In this document: positions 44,949-53,389 of the stretch, piece after piece
Position numbering within the stretch: position 1 is the first letter of the stretch
How the letters are laid out: each line of letters starts with the position of its first letter
Assembly (NCBI GenBank): GCA_036226585.1
Contig: CP108997.1
Location: forward strand, 1-64,000
Origin: Streptomyces sp. NBC_00708
Lineage (GTDB): Bacteria; Actinomycetota; Actinomycetes; Streptomycetales; Streptomycetaceae
Direction: 5' to 3'
DNA length: 64,000 nucleotides
Translations under genes and position numbers: made by a program
Notes under the pieces: generated by a model
What the model saw: only the letters and a program-made list of their open reading frames with translations
The model's database searches: none
Told to the model about the DNA's origin: nothing

Positions 44949-46316
44949 CTAGGAATCGAGAGAGACGGTCTTGCGTCGGGTCTCCGCGAGGTGGATGTCG
45001 ATGTATCGCGTGAGGGTGAGCGCGTCCCGCGGCTGGTCGGCCTGGAAGGTGACGCGGCGCAGCAGGCTGACTCCGTCGAGTGCAATGCCTTCGCGGGCGA
45101 GGACGAAGACGAGGGTGAGGAAGGCCGATCGGGCATTGCCATCGTCGAAGGGATGGAAGAAGCAGACGTCGAGATAGGCACGTGCGGCCCGGGCCGAGAG
45201 GGAAAGGGGCCGCTCGGCGTCCTGCGCGCTCTGAGCCAGGCACACATCGAGGCGGGCCCGGGTGTCCGAACTGATTCCGTAGCGTTCCCGGCCACCCTTG
45301 GCGAAGGCCGGCAAGTGACGGAACGGCGGCGTCGGTGTGTCCAGGACGTACTGCTGCCAGCGCTGGATCAGCTTGAAGTCGAGCACGGCGCTGCGCGCCG
45401 CGTCGGCCCGCAACAATTCCAGAGCGGCAAGCAGGCCCCGTGCGCGGGCGGGATCCACGGCGCCGTCGAAGGCGCGGATGTCCTCCGCCGCGCCATCGTT
45501 CGACGGCGCCACCGGCTCGTCCCGGCCGCCTTCCGGAACCTCCTGCCAGGGCACGGACTCGCGCACCGCGAGCCAGCGCTCGAGGTGGTCCGGCGCAGGC
45601 CCAGTGGACTGTGCGCCGTCGTCCGCCCGCAGCGACAGCGCGAGGCGCTCCGCGACATCGTCAACCAGCAGGGGGTCAGGGCCGGTCCAGCTCTTGAACC
45701 GTCCACCGATCGCCTCGTCGACCAGTTCCCTCGCAAGGTCAGGGAGCACGCCCCAGCGGCTCAGGAACCAGGTGAGCACTTGATGGCAGTGCCCGTGCCA
45801 GCCGCTGCCGCAGCCGGTGCGGTCGGTTACCTGCAGAATCAGGTTTCGGGCGGCGCGCTCCCACAGAATCCGCTGGTCCTCAATCTCGGTCAGGTTCAAC
45901 AGGTACGCGTCGAACCACCCGGCGAGACTCTCCAGCCACTCACGCCACTCGCACAGAGCCGCGACGACACGGGCGAGCGTCTCCTGCTCGCTGGTGATCG
46001 AGTCCCGCGGGCAGCACCAGTTCCCGACCGGGCCTCCGTCGAAGTCCCCTTCATCGTGCGCCCAGCGCCAGCCCAGGGTCCAGCGGCCGTAATGCTCGAC
46101 GAGGGCCTGCGACATGGCGTCCGCCCAGGGCATGCCCTCGCCCCAGCTCCAAGCGCTCATCGCCGGGTCACCGAAGGGGATGTCGGGGCGGCTGGGAACC
46201 CTCTGTGCGGGGCCAAGCGAGCGCACCACCTGCCGAGCCGACGCACTGTCGAAGCGATGACGGGCGGGATCCACATCGTCCCAAGTCAGAAAGCAAGGGG
46301 CCAGCTCCACAATCAC
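44949..46316 (-). CDS. Fic-domain protein with variant Fic motif
   Basis: 455 residues. A Trp-rich N-terminal region (1-270) has no recognisable domain. The C-terminal Fic domain carries HPFDDGNARSAF at 388-399. Canonical AMP-transferring Fic proteins have HPFx[D/E]GNGRxxR. Here the second Gly is Ala and the final Arg is Phe, so nucleotide use may differ or be lost. Related HPFDDGNAR variants are frequent in actinobacteria. No antitoxin gene is adjacent. The protein is cytosolic. Confidence 0.8.
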   Translation of the reverse strand: MIVELAPCFLTWDDVDPARHRFDSASARQVVRSLGPAQRVPSRPDIPFGDPAMSAWSWGEGMPWADAMSQALVEHYGRWTLGWRWAHDEGDFDGGPVGNWCCPRDSITSEQETLARVVAALCEWREWLESLAGWFDAYLLNLTEIEDQRILWERAARNLILQVTDRTGCGSGWHGHCHQVLTWFLSRWGVLPDLARELVDEAIGGRFKSWTGPDPLLVDDVAERLALSLRADDGAQSTGPAPDHLERWLAVRESVPWQEVPEGGRDEPVAPSNDGAAEDIRAFDGAVDPARARGLLAALELLRADAARSAVLDFKLIQRWQQYVLDTPTPPFRHLPAFAKGGRERYGISSDTRARLDVCLAQSAQDAERPLSLSARAARAYLDVCFFHPFDDGNARSAFLTLVFVLAREGIALDGVSLLRRVTFQADQPRDALTLTRYIDIHLAETRRKTVSLDS

Positions 46317-46698
46317 CGCGCCAGCCTGTCACGCCACCCCGACTGTCGTGCAAGCGGATTACCGCAGGGTCCGGAGAACCCTGGCCAAGGCGGATACGTA
46401 AGGTTAGCGGCCGGATCAGGCCTCCCGGCTGCACGGCCCGCATGTGGGACAACCGAGTGTGAGCAAGGGGCCCTTCGCCACAACTGTGGCGCTCAAAGCG
46501 CCAGGTGATGCGCTCAGGTGCCAGCCGAAGTCGTCTCATGCCGGCTGCCCTGCCGCAGTTCATCTGGCGAGTAGATAGCCGTTGACCTGCTGGCATGCCA
46601 TGTCGTTTGAGAACGCTGCCCTGCCGCGATCTCAAACCACATGGCTTGAGATCGCGGAAGACTTGGTGGTGAGAGTGTCAGCGCAGCCGTCCTGGTCC
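46317..46698. other. Intergenic stretch with a 12-bp hairpin
   Basis: Bases 46624-46635 pair exactly with 46646-46657 around a 10-base loop, 42 bases beyond the stop of the gene at 46699. It is a likely terminator for that gene. The remaining ~300 bases before the Fic gene show nothing recognisable. Confidence 0.55.
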
Positions 46699-47214
46699 TC
46701 AGCCGGGCTGCCCGTAGTCGCCCGGAGACGGTGCCGTGGTTGGTGGTGGCGATTCTTCAGGCAGCAGGCTCCAGCCGAGGTGCGCCGTGAGGAATGCGGC
46801 GATCTCGTCCGCATCGGTCGACTCCGCGGGCAGGTCATCCGGCCGGGGCTGATAGAGACCAATCAGTTCGTCCCGCAGCCGAGCGTCCAGGATCGGTGCT
46901 TGACAGCAGTCGATGGTCCCCCGATAGAACAGCCAGTCGAAGATCCGGACAGCAGGGCAGAGGCCAGATTGGGGTATTTCTGCCAGATGCCTGTCCTGCC
47001 AGGAGCCGACGTAGGCGTAGTCCGCTTGTTTCAACGCTCTGTCGAGGGTCGGAGTGGGGAGATCCTTCAGGTTCCAGTAGATGCGGGCTTCGGCTTCAGG
47101 TAGGGGTTCCGGGACTGCAGCAAGCCAGAGGCGATATTCGAACACCGAAGCAGCTTGACAGACCCTTTCCCTGAGCTGGCGAGGCCAGCGCCACCACCAG
47201 CCGGTCGTGATCAA
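46699..47214 (-). CDS. Hypothetical protein
   Basis: 171 residues. Protein-like composition: VFEYRLWLAAVPEPLPEAEA, IYWNLKDLPTPTLDRALKQA, VRIFDWLFYRGTIDC and DADEIAAFLTAHLGWSLL. A Pro-rich C-terminus follows. No signal peptide or membrane segment. Family unknown. It is followed by a hairpin at 46624-46657. Confidence 0.55.
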   Translation of the reverse strand: MITTGWWWRWPRQLRERVCQAASVFEYRLWLAAVPEPLPEAEARIYWNLKDLPTPTLDRALKQADYAYVGSWQDRHLAEIPQSGLCPAVRIFDWLFYRGTIDCCQAPILDARLRDELIGLYQPRPDDLPAESTDADEIAAFLTAHLGWSLLPEESPPPTTAPSPGDYGQPG

Positions 47215-47554
47215 GGGTCATGGCCCGGTCCCGCTCCAGCCACGACTCGAGCCCCACCAGCGACTGCATCGTTGCCGCCCAGTAGCAGCAGGCCCCAGAT
47301 CCATCGCCACCCCCGGCTCCGCGTGCCTGCCGAAAACGACCGTGACAGGTACCGCAAGAACCGGATCAGGAAAATGAGATCACCCCCCGTACGGGGCAAA
47401 CATCGCCGCACGGCGTACGACACGACGAGAATCCGACAGGTCCAGTGCGACAGGACACCGGCCGGGCCCTACGCGGGCCGGTCCGGCGATCTTGGTGACA
47501 TCTACCGTGCTTCGGCATAACAGCAGTACATCCGCCGGAACCGCTCCGCCACCG
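47215..47554. other. Intergenic stretch downstream of tpg
   Basis: No coding frame of quality and no clear structure. It separates the tpg remnant from the hypothetical gene on the same strand. Confidence 0.5.
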
Positions 47555-48112
47555 CTACAACTCGATCTCGATGTGCTCCACGTCGGCGAATTCGACGCCC
47601 AGGTCGTGCGCGCGGCTGTTGTTGGCGCGGAAGTAGACCTGTGCGAGGCCGTCGGCGGCGATCTGCTGGAGCTGCTGTTCGGTGGCGCCCTGCTCGCGGG
47701 CAGTAAAATAGCCGGTCCGCATATTCGGGAGGCAGGGCCTGGGTGATGTCGCGGATCCGGGCGGCGCCCGTGGTGCCCGGTGCCGCGGTGTACCCGAAAC
47801 GGGCGCGGGTGTAGATCGTCAGGCCGTCGGTCGAGCTGGCCTTCCGCCTCGCCCTCGCCCGTACCTGCGGCTGCCACCGCTTGGCGACCTCGCGTTCTAT
47901 GCGGCCCCGGAGGTCCTGGGGCGGGCGCCGCAGCTTGCCGGCCCCGTACCGCTCTACCGTGCTCTGGGAGACCCCGAGCGCCTGGGCTACGGCCCTGGTG
48001 CCCTTGAGCTGCTTGACCAGGTACCGCATCTGCGCCTGAGCGTCTGCGGCGGCTTGCGGGTGACAACCGCCTCCAGCGCACGGTCCAGGCCTTCCCCGAA
48101 CGAATCGACCAT
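47555..48112 (-). pseudogene. tpg: Terminal protein gene (Tpg) with two compensating frameshifts
   Basis: Tpg is the protein bonded to the 5' ends of Streptomyces linear DNA. From the ATG at 48112 (GGGGAG upstream) the first frame gives MVDSFGEGLDRALEAVVTRK. Near 48060 the sense shifts to QMRYLVKQLKGTRAVAQALG, VSQSTVERYGAGKLRRPP, EREVAKRWQPQVRARARR, TRARFGYTAAPGTTGAARI and ITQALPPEYADRLF. Near 47715 it shifts back to GATEQQLQQIAADGLAQVYF, RANNSRAHDLGVEFADVEH and stop. The assembled protein has the HTH, basic core and C-terminus expected of a ~184-residue Tpg. The first and third parts share one frame. Confidence 0.88.
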
Positions 48113-48159
48113 GACCTGCTACTCCCCTTCTGTCACAGTCCAGTTGAGTCCCTCCGACA

Positions 48160-49020
48160 TCACGCCGCTCCCGTCCTGGCCAGGTCCTCCGGCAGCGGCC
48201 GGGCAGCGAACTTGGTGAGCCGCTCCGTCCACGAGAGCACCGGCCCCCGCTCGTCCTGGAAATCGGCCCGGCGGCGCAGCTGCTCCAGGCGCGTCGCGAA
48301 CAGGTGCTCGGCCACGCGCCGCCGCGCCGTGTCACCGGCCTTGGTCGCAGCCTCGACAGCCTCCTTGACGGCCTGCCGGTCGAGGGGGTGGGGAATGTGC
48401 CGGTTGCGCTCGGTCCGGTAGGCACTGCGGTACTCGGCCTCGGCCTCGTCACTGCGGCCCAGCTGCCGCAGGGCGCTGCTGCGGTACTCCTCCTGGGCCG
48501 TTTCCGCGGCCTGTAGCCCGGCGTATGCGAGCGCGGCCTTTGCCGCGACCGGGTCGGCGGCCAGCTGCTCCGGTCCGGCCACGTCTGCGAACCTGTCGCG
48601 TACGAGGGCGGTGTCGCTCTGCATCGTCGCCCGGACGTGGTCGATCACCGCGGTGACGCCGGCCGGGTCATCCAGCGCGGCCCTCCAGGTCGCAGCGATG
48701 AGCCCGCATTCCGCCACGAGGTCGTTGGTGCGGCGCTGGTAGCGGCAGGCCTCGCACAGCCCGCCTGCCTGGGCCAGCCTGCAGTCCTCACACGGCACGG
48801 CCAGGTGTACCGCTTCGGCGGCCGCCAGAGCCTTCTGCTCGCGCTCGGCCTGCTGGGCCGCTGCCGCACGGGCCCGGCCCGCCGGGCCTGCTGTTCGCGG
48901 GCTTCCTTCAGCCGCTGGGTCAGGCTCTCCGCTTCGGCGGCGGCGTGTTCGCGCAGTCGCTCATCGAGGACACGTCGGCGCTCGTCGTCGGGCAGGCCGG
49001 GGAGCTCGCGGTCGATGTCC
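48160..49020 (-). pseudogene. Broken gene in the tap position upstream of tpg
   Basis: Two frames are needed: ELPGLPDDERRRVLDERLRE, then EHAAAEAESLTQRLKEARE (coiled coil), and after a shift near 48870 PCEDCRLAQAGGLCEACRYQ (two CxxC pairs), then long helices to a stop at 48160, 47 bases before tpg. In Streptomyces the telomere-associated protein gene tap lies directly upstream of tpg in one operon. This gene occupies that position, but I cannot confirm that its sequence is Tap. Its N-terminus is cut by phage-like DNA at about 49022. Confidence 0.5.
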
Positions 49021-49021
49021 G

Positions 49022-49560
49022 CTGGAGTGGTCCGTCGCGACCATCACCAACCACGCGAACCGCCTCGGCCTCACCTTCGACACGGTGCGATGAGCTCCAC
49101 CCAAGACGACGACAGGGCGGAGGGCTGACGATGGCGATCTACAACATCACGACGCTGAACGCGAATGGCTCCATCCGTTCCGTGGACACGTCGGGCGACT
49201 GCCTCGAGGCGCGGGCAGCAACTGGCATGCACCCGCCCGCGTCCAGCGGCAACGTATCCACCTCCAGGATCTGGATCGGGCAGAGCGGCGGGACCCAGCC
49301 CCAGGTCTACGAGAGGTTCACCCGGTACGTCCTGCCATCAGCACGGTCGAGGTCTCCTCCGCGAAGAACTCTTCGGTCCATCCGTAGCCATCACGGGAAC
49401 TCAGTGGGACATGGAGGTCCGCGACTACGGGATCTGGACCACGCTGAGCGCTGCCACCTACGTCGCAGGAGCGTCGATCAGCGGCAAGCCCCTGCTCGCC
49501 ACAGTGGCCGGCATGGCGACGAACGGGAACACGACCAAGAGCTACGTGGGGTCGGACAGC
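49022..49560 (+). pseudogene. Phage structural gene remnants
   Basis: A tail LEWSVATITNHANRLGLTF ends at 49092. A 12-codon frame and then an ATG at 49131 follow: MAIYNITTLNANGSIRSVDT, then RIWIGQSGGTQPQVYERFTR. After frame changes ISTVEVSSAK and TQWDMEVRDYGIWTTLSAAT, then VAGASISGKPLLATVAGM appear. The WDMEVRDYG and VAGASLSG-like segments resemble minor tail/structural proteins of actinophages. No frame is intact. Confidence 0.45.
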
Positions 49561-49860
49561 CTCTTGACCGTCATCTCTGCCACCGCCGTACCCGACCACC
49601 TACGCCGCGCCCCAACCCGAAGTCACCCCCGAGCTCTACGTCGGCAACGTCTCCGCCCGCGTCCGCGACACACTCTGGGCAGCAGTCACCGCCTGCACCA
49701 ACGACGGCCTCGCCGTCCTCGCCCACCCCGCCGACAACGAACAACGCTTCCAACTACGCACAGCAGGAACCCGTCGCCGCGAACCCCTCGACATCGACGG
49801 CCTCACCCTCATCGCCTTCAAACGCGAAAGCCGAGGAACAGCAAAGCCCCTCCAACAGGC
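49561..49860 (+). pseudogene. cas2: Type I-E Cas2 (cas2e), internally deleted and truncated
   Basis: The N-terminus LLTVISATAVPDHLRR is directly fused in frame to the phage-like segment. After a small deletion with frame change near 49610 it continues EVTPELYVGNVSARVRDTLW, then ACTNDGLAVLAHPADNEQRF, then TAGTRRREPLDIDGLTLIAF. These are the conserved blocks of Cas2 from type I-E systems (TAVPDHLRG, VGxVSARVRD, DGLT). The native stop is lost, because the frame runs on through the CRISPR repeat. No cas1 or Cascade genes are present. Confidence 0.85.
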
Positions 49861-49873
49861 CAGGTCGAAGAGG

Positions 49874-49902
49874 GTGCTCTCCGCGCGAGCGGAGGTGAAC
49901 CC
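49874..49902 (+). CRISPR. Single type I-E CRISPR repeat (array remnant)
   Basis: A 29-base element begins GTGCTCTCCGCG and ends GAGGTGAACCC. Its internal dyad is CTCCGC-GCGA-GCGGAG (79-84/89-94 within 498xx). Length, first bases and hairpin all match Streptomyces type I-E repeats. It follows the cas2e fragment by ~14 bases, where a leader should be, and no second copy lies within the next 100 bases. Confidence 0.8.
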
Positions 49903-49992
49903 GGGTTTCCAGCAGTTCCGCGGGAGGCCGGATGATCAAGAGGGAGGAGTGGTTTTCGACAGCGGCGAGCTCGGTGGGGCCCGCGTTTCCGG

Positions 49993-50628
49993 TCAGCCGG
50001 TCTCACGGTCGGGTGGGGCGCTCAGCAGGCGGCGGACGAGGATGCTCCAGCTGTCGGCCAGTGGGCGGCCTTCGGCCGAGGAGAGGGGCCTGTCGGTCTC
50101 GGGCATAGCCAGGAACAGCAGGAGCGGGCCTTCGAGTGCGCCGGTCAGCTGGACGGCCAGGCTGTCCAGGTCGGGGAGATCGGCTTCGGCCTGTCCCAGT
50201 AGGACGCGTAGGTGCACACGCGTGATCGACGCCGGGCCGGCGGGGACGGGTTGGTTCTGGTCGAGGGCGGCGCGGGCGACGCCGTGATGGTCCAGCAGGA
50301 AGGCGATCCTGGCCTGCCCGTAGGCGACCATGCGGTCGAGTGCCGGCGCACCCGGACCCAGTGGAGGGGGGCCGTAGAGCACCTGTTCCTGGAAGGCGCG
50401 GTCTTCGGCGTCGAGCAGGGCGCGGAAGATTCCGGCGCGGGTGCCGAAGCGCCGGAAGACAGTGCCCTTGCCCAGGCCGGCGCGTTCGGCGAGGGCGTCC
50501 ATCGTGACGCTGCAGGGTCCCCCGTCGGCCAGCATCTCCCGGACGGTCGCCAGGAGCAGCTCGCGGTTGCGCACGGCATCGGCGCGTTCGGGGCGGGGCC
50601 GGCCCAGAGGAATGAGGGATCCGTTCAC
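49993..50628 (-). CDS. TetR-family transcriptional regulator
   Basis: 211 residues from the GTG at 50628. HTH: RNRELLLATVREMLADGG, then VTMDALAERAGLGKGTVFRR. The C-terminal domain resembles TetR proteins that repress quinone or azo-compound reductases (SBP-like helices VAYGQARIAFLLDHHGVAR). It is divergent from the azoreductase-like gene at 50746, with a dyad in between. Confidence 0.92.
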   Translation of the reverse strand: MNGSLIPLGRPRPERADAVRNRELLLATVREMLADGGPCSVTMDALAERAGLGKGTVFRRFGTRAGIFRALLDAEDRAFQEQVLYGPPPLGPGAPALDRMVAYGQARIAFLLDHHGVARAALDQNQPVPAGPASITRVHLRVLLGQAEADLPDLDSLAVQLTGALEGPLLLFLAMPETDRPLSSAEGRPLADSWSILVRRLLSAPPDRETG

Positions 50629-50650
50629 CTGTCCAACCTACCGCCCTCAC

Positions 50651-50675
50651 ATTAAGCGGGGTATAGTCCGTTTAT
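50651..50675. promoter_or_regulatory. Dyad operator over the TetR/azoreductase promoter
   Basis: ATTAAGCGG (50651-50659) and CCGTTTAT (50668-50675) form an imperfect dyad around GTATAGT, which contains a good -10 (TATAGT) for the plus-strand gene. It is a probable TetR binding site. Confidence 0.55.
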
Positions 50676-50745
50676 GCCGCGGTGAAGTCCCCATCCCGGA
50701 CCTTCCGCCGCCTGCCCTCTACCACTGCCCTTGAGGAGTTCCACG

Positions 50746-51378
50746 ATGAACCTGTTCCGTCTGGACGCGAGCATCTTCCCGGCCACTTCGGCCAGCACCG
50801 AACTGGCCTCCCTGGTCGAGGCCGAGTGGACTGCCGCACACCCCGGCGCCACCGTGACGCGACGGCACATTGCCACGGATCCCCTCCCCTCCGAGGCCTG
50901 GGCCCTGGCGACCACGGCGGGCTTCACCCCGAAGGCGGACCGGAGCCCGGCCCAGCGCGACGCGGCGGCTCTCGCGGCCACACTCGTAGAAGAGCTGCGC
51001 GACGCGGACGCAGTCGTCCTCGCGGTGCCGTTCTACAACTTCGGGGTCTCCCAGCACTTCAAGGCCTGGGTCGACCTCGTGATCGCCGGATGCGGCCCCA
51101 CCGACCCGGTACTCAAGGGCAAGCCCACCGCCTTGATCACCACCATCGGCGGCGGATACGGGCCCGGCACGCCGCGCGAAGGCTGGGACCACTCCACTTC
51201 GTACCTCGAGCGCATTGTCCGCGACCTGTGGCAGGCCGACCTCACCCTGGTCAAGCGCGACCTGACCCTGGCTGCCACCACACCAGCCATGGAGCAGCTG
51301 CGGGATCTCGCGGACCGGCACCACACCGCCGCCAGGGAACAGGCGCGCGAGGCCGGACTCGCCCTGGCCGGCAACTGA
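50746..51378 (+). CDS. FMN-dependent NADH-azoreductase / NAD(P)H oxidoreductase
   Basis: 210 residues with GAGGAG upstream of the ATG at 50746. Flavodoxin-like fold: the phosphate-binding start RLDASIFPATSASTELAS, then AVVLAVPFYNFGVSQHFKAW (matching the MYNFxxxxxLKxxxD block of AzoR) and TTIGGGYGPGTPREGWDH. It reduces quinones or azo compounds using NAD(P)H and bound FMN. The divergent TetR gene and the shared dyad suggest induction by such electrophiles. Confidence 0.9.
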   Translation: MNLFRLDASIFPATSASTELASLVEAEWTAAHPGATVTRRHIATDPLPSEAWALATTAGFTPKADRSPAQRDAAALAATLVEELRDADAVVLAVPFYNFGVSQHFKAWVDLVIAGCGPTDPVLKGKPTALITTIGGGYGPGTPREGWDHSTSYLERIVRDLWQADLTLVKRDLTLAATTPAMEQLRDLADRHHTAAREQAREAGLALAGN

Positions 51379-51516
51379 GGTGGGCGGGCCGGCGGCCGCT
51401 CCCTACGAACCGGCTCCCGGCGCCTCGGAGTAACGGCGTGGGATTGCCCCCGCCCCGCGGCTGTATGCCTATCATCATGTACGCGACATACTCACTCTCG
51501 GGAAGAGCAGCCCCTC

Positions 51517-51831
51517 ATGCGTACCAAGCGTCCCGCTTCCGCCGTCCTGATCACCGCTCTCAGCTTCGGCTTCTCGCTCACGACCACCTCGGTCGTCGAG
51601 GCCTCACCCCGGTCCGGGTGCCAGTACAAGGTCGTCTGGCCGACGGCCGGGGTGTACGAGGATCCGAACCCGAGCAGTGCCGTCGTGAAGACCAAGTACG
51701 CCGGTGACATAGTCGGCGCGGCAACGTGCGAGGGCGCGTCCTACAACGAGTACGGCTATGTACTCGTCACCACCGACGCGGCCGAGGACGGGCGAGGCTG
51801 GATGCGCGAGGGCGCGGTAGTCGCTCTCTGA
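51517..51831 (+). CDS. Small secreted SH3-like protein
   Basis: 104 residues. Signal peptide: MRTKRP, then hydrophobic AVLITALSFGFSLTT, cleavage near VEA (about 29). The mature part YKVVWPTAGVYEDPNPSSAV, then KTKYAGDIVGAATCEGAS and WMREGAVVAL has the spacing of a bacterial SH3 domain (GVYEDPxxxxxVVKxxxxGxxV). It has two Cys, probably one disulfide. Monocistronic. It may bind cell-wall material; the role is unproven. Confidence 0.8.
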   Translation: MRTKRPASAVLITALSFGFSLTTTSVVEASPRSGCQYKVVWPTAGVYEDPNPSSAVVKTKYAGDIVGAATCEGASYNEYGYVLVTTDAAEDGRGWMREGAVVAL

Positions 51832-51875
51832 CCGCCACGCCGCAGGTTTCGCCCGGAGGCACCGGCCAGCCACTC

Positions 51876-52164
51876 CTAAGGACACGCGGCGCCGCGCATG
51901 CCACGGTCCCCTTCCGCGTCGCCCATCCCCGTCCCCGTCCCGTCCAGCACATCGAGCAAGCGCGTCACAGCGTCCCGGTCGGCCCTGCCGGTGCCGCTTG
52001 CCGCGATGTGTCCGTCCGGGCGGATCAGCAGGAAGCCCCGGTGGGGTGCCGTGCGATGGGTCAGCAGGTGTGGACGGCGGTCCGCCAGGGCGCGGGCCCA
52101 GTCCGCGGACGCGTCGCCCGTCCGGCGCGTTGCCGCGTGGTCCTGGTCGCCGGTGCGGTTGTCC
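51876..52164 (-). pseudogene. FAD-dependent monooxygenase, C-terminal fragment
   Basis: ADWARALADRRPHLLTHRTA, then FLLIRPDGHIAASGTGRAD matches the thioredoxin-like tail of PheA/TetX-type aromatic hydroxylases (LLIRPDGHVAWR). Only the last ~60 codons are recognisable, and the FAD domain is absent. Confidence 0.55.
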
Positions 52165-52295
52165 GGGGCCGGCCCGCGCGGGCGTCGAGACCATGAGCTG
52201 GAGGCAGTCGAGAAAAACGTTCGTTCGCGACCTGTTTGTCTTCGTTTGCCGCCGGTCGACATCGTGGCCGCGTCGATGAGCGCGGTGTCGGAACC

Positions 52296-52451
52296 TTCCG
52301 CGAATGGGGGCAGGTGTTCGCTGACGAAGTCCTCGCCACGGCCATCCTCGACCGGCTCTTGCACCACTGCGACGTCGTTTCCATCAACGGTCCGAGCTAC
52401 CGGCTGAAGAACCGGCTCGCCGCCATCGAGCGCGACACCAACGTCGCTTGA
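52296..52451 (+). pseudogene. istB: IS21 helper ATPase IstB, C-terminal fragment
   Basis: FREWGQVFADEVLATAILDR, then LLHHCDVVSINGPSYRLKNR, then a stop, is the standard IstB C-terminus (W-x-x-IFGDDVVAAAMIDRLVHH, then G-x-SYR). The Walker ATPase portion is missing. It is separate from the istA fragment 10 kb away. Confidence 0.82.
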
Positions 52452-52472
52452 TTGATCACTTCGCTCGGGAAC

Positions 52473-53111
52473 TCAGGCCGCTGCCCACGGCTCAGCACGC
52501 CAGCCCGGCAGTTCCCTGTCCAGCCACTCCTCGACGGTCCGCCGCCAAGGATCGGTGGAGTCACCGTCGACGACATCGACCCAGGTGTCTTCAGCGATGT
52601 CCGGATCGACAACGAGGCTGTCGAGGTAGGCGTCAAAGTCGTCAGCAACTTTGGTGAAGACCCCCTTCGACGGGTATCCCGGGTGAGGAATGCCATGCAC
52701 AAAGGCATGGAGCCGGCCATGGGTCGCCGGGTTCAGGTCCAGGAACAGGGTGTCGCTTCCGCCGTTGCGGGCGATCGGGAGAAGGCCGGCCAGTGAGACC
52801 TCGTGGGCGAGCCACCCGTCACGGCTGCGGCGGTACTCGCCCAGCAGGGTGCCCCAGCCGTATTCATCATCGTTGTCACGGCCGAGCTGATAGAGGTCGT
52901 CGAAACTCTGGAGCGGCTCCGGCTCGCAAGCCGGCAGTCGGACCGAGTACATGAGGCTCTCACCACCCGCCGCCTCCAGGAATGAGCGATAGGAAGACGG
53001 CAGCGGAAGCCCGACCTCCCGTTCGAGACGTTCAACTTCACCGACCCCGAACGGCGTGAACGGCCCCACGACCAAGCGGCCTCGATACCAGCGCGACAAC
53101 TCCTCAGACAC
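52473..53111 (-). CDS. SMI1/KNR4 (SUKH) family protein
   Basis: 212 residues. VERLEREVGLPLPSSYRSFL, then EAAGGESLMYSVRLPACEPE and YQLGRDNDDEYGWGTLLGEY, followed by LLPIARNGGSDTLFLDLNPA, form the SUKH/SMI1-KNR4 pattern (E-x-x-LG-x-xLP-x-x-Y and IA-x-xG-x-G-D). Many members are immunity proteins for toxins, but no toxin is next to it. The protein is cytosolic. Confidence 0.9.
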   Translation of the reverse strand: MSEELSRWYRGRLVVGPFTPFGVGEVERLEREVGLPLPSSYRSFLEAAGGESLMYSVRLPACEPEPLQSFDDLYQLGRDNDDEYGWGTLLGEYRRSRDGWLAHEVSLAGLLPIARNGGSDTLFLDLNPATHGRLHAFVHGIPHPGYPSKGVFTKVADDFDAYLDSLVVDPDIAEDTWVDVVDGDSTDPWRRTVEEWLDRELPGWRAEPWAAA

Positions 53112-53389
53112 GGCCAGATTGTCGCACTCCGTGGCCTCCCGAAATCCTCCAAGCCCCCGCGATACCGAACGTCGAGCTGAGCACGTTCATCCGTACCTGG
53201 CTGAGCACTCCGACGAGTACGCGGACACTGGCCCTCGTCCGGGGCCGGCCCTTCGCGGGGATCCCGGCCCACCGCTGTACCTGGGCCGAGCCCCTGTGTC
53301 AGGACATGGTCTCCCCCATCGTGGACGCCGCGGACGACCTGGCCGACCGGTGCCTGAACCTGGGCAATGCGCGGGGTGCGCTACGGAGT

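Noticed and set aside
49935..50040. Further CRISPR repeats after the single repeat
   Set aside because: Bases after 49935 were read for a second GTGCTCTCC-like unit and none was found.
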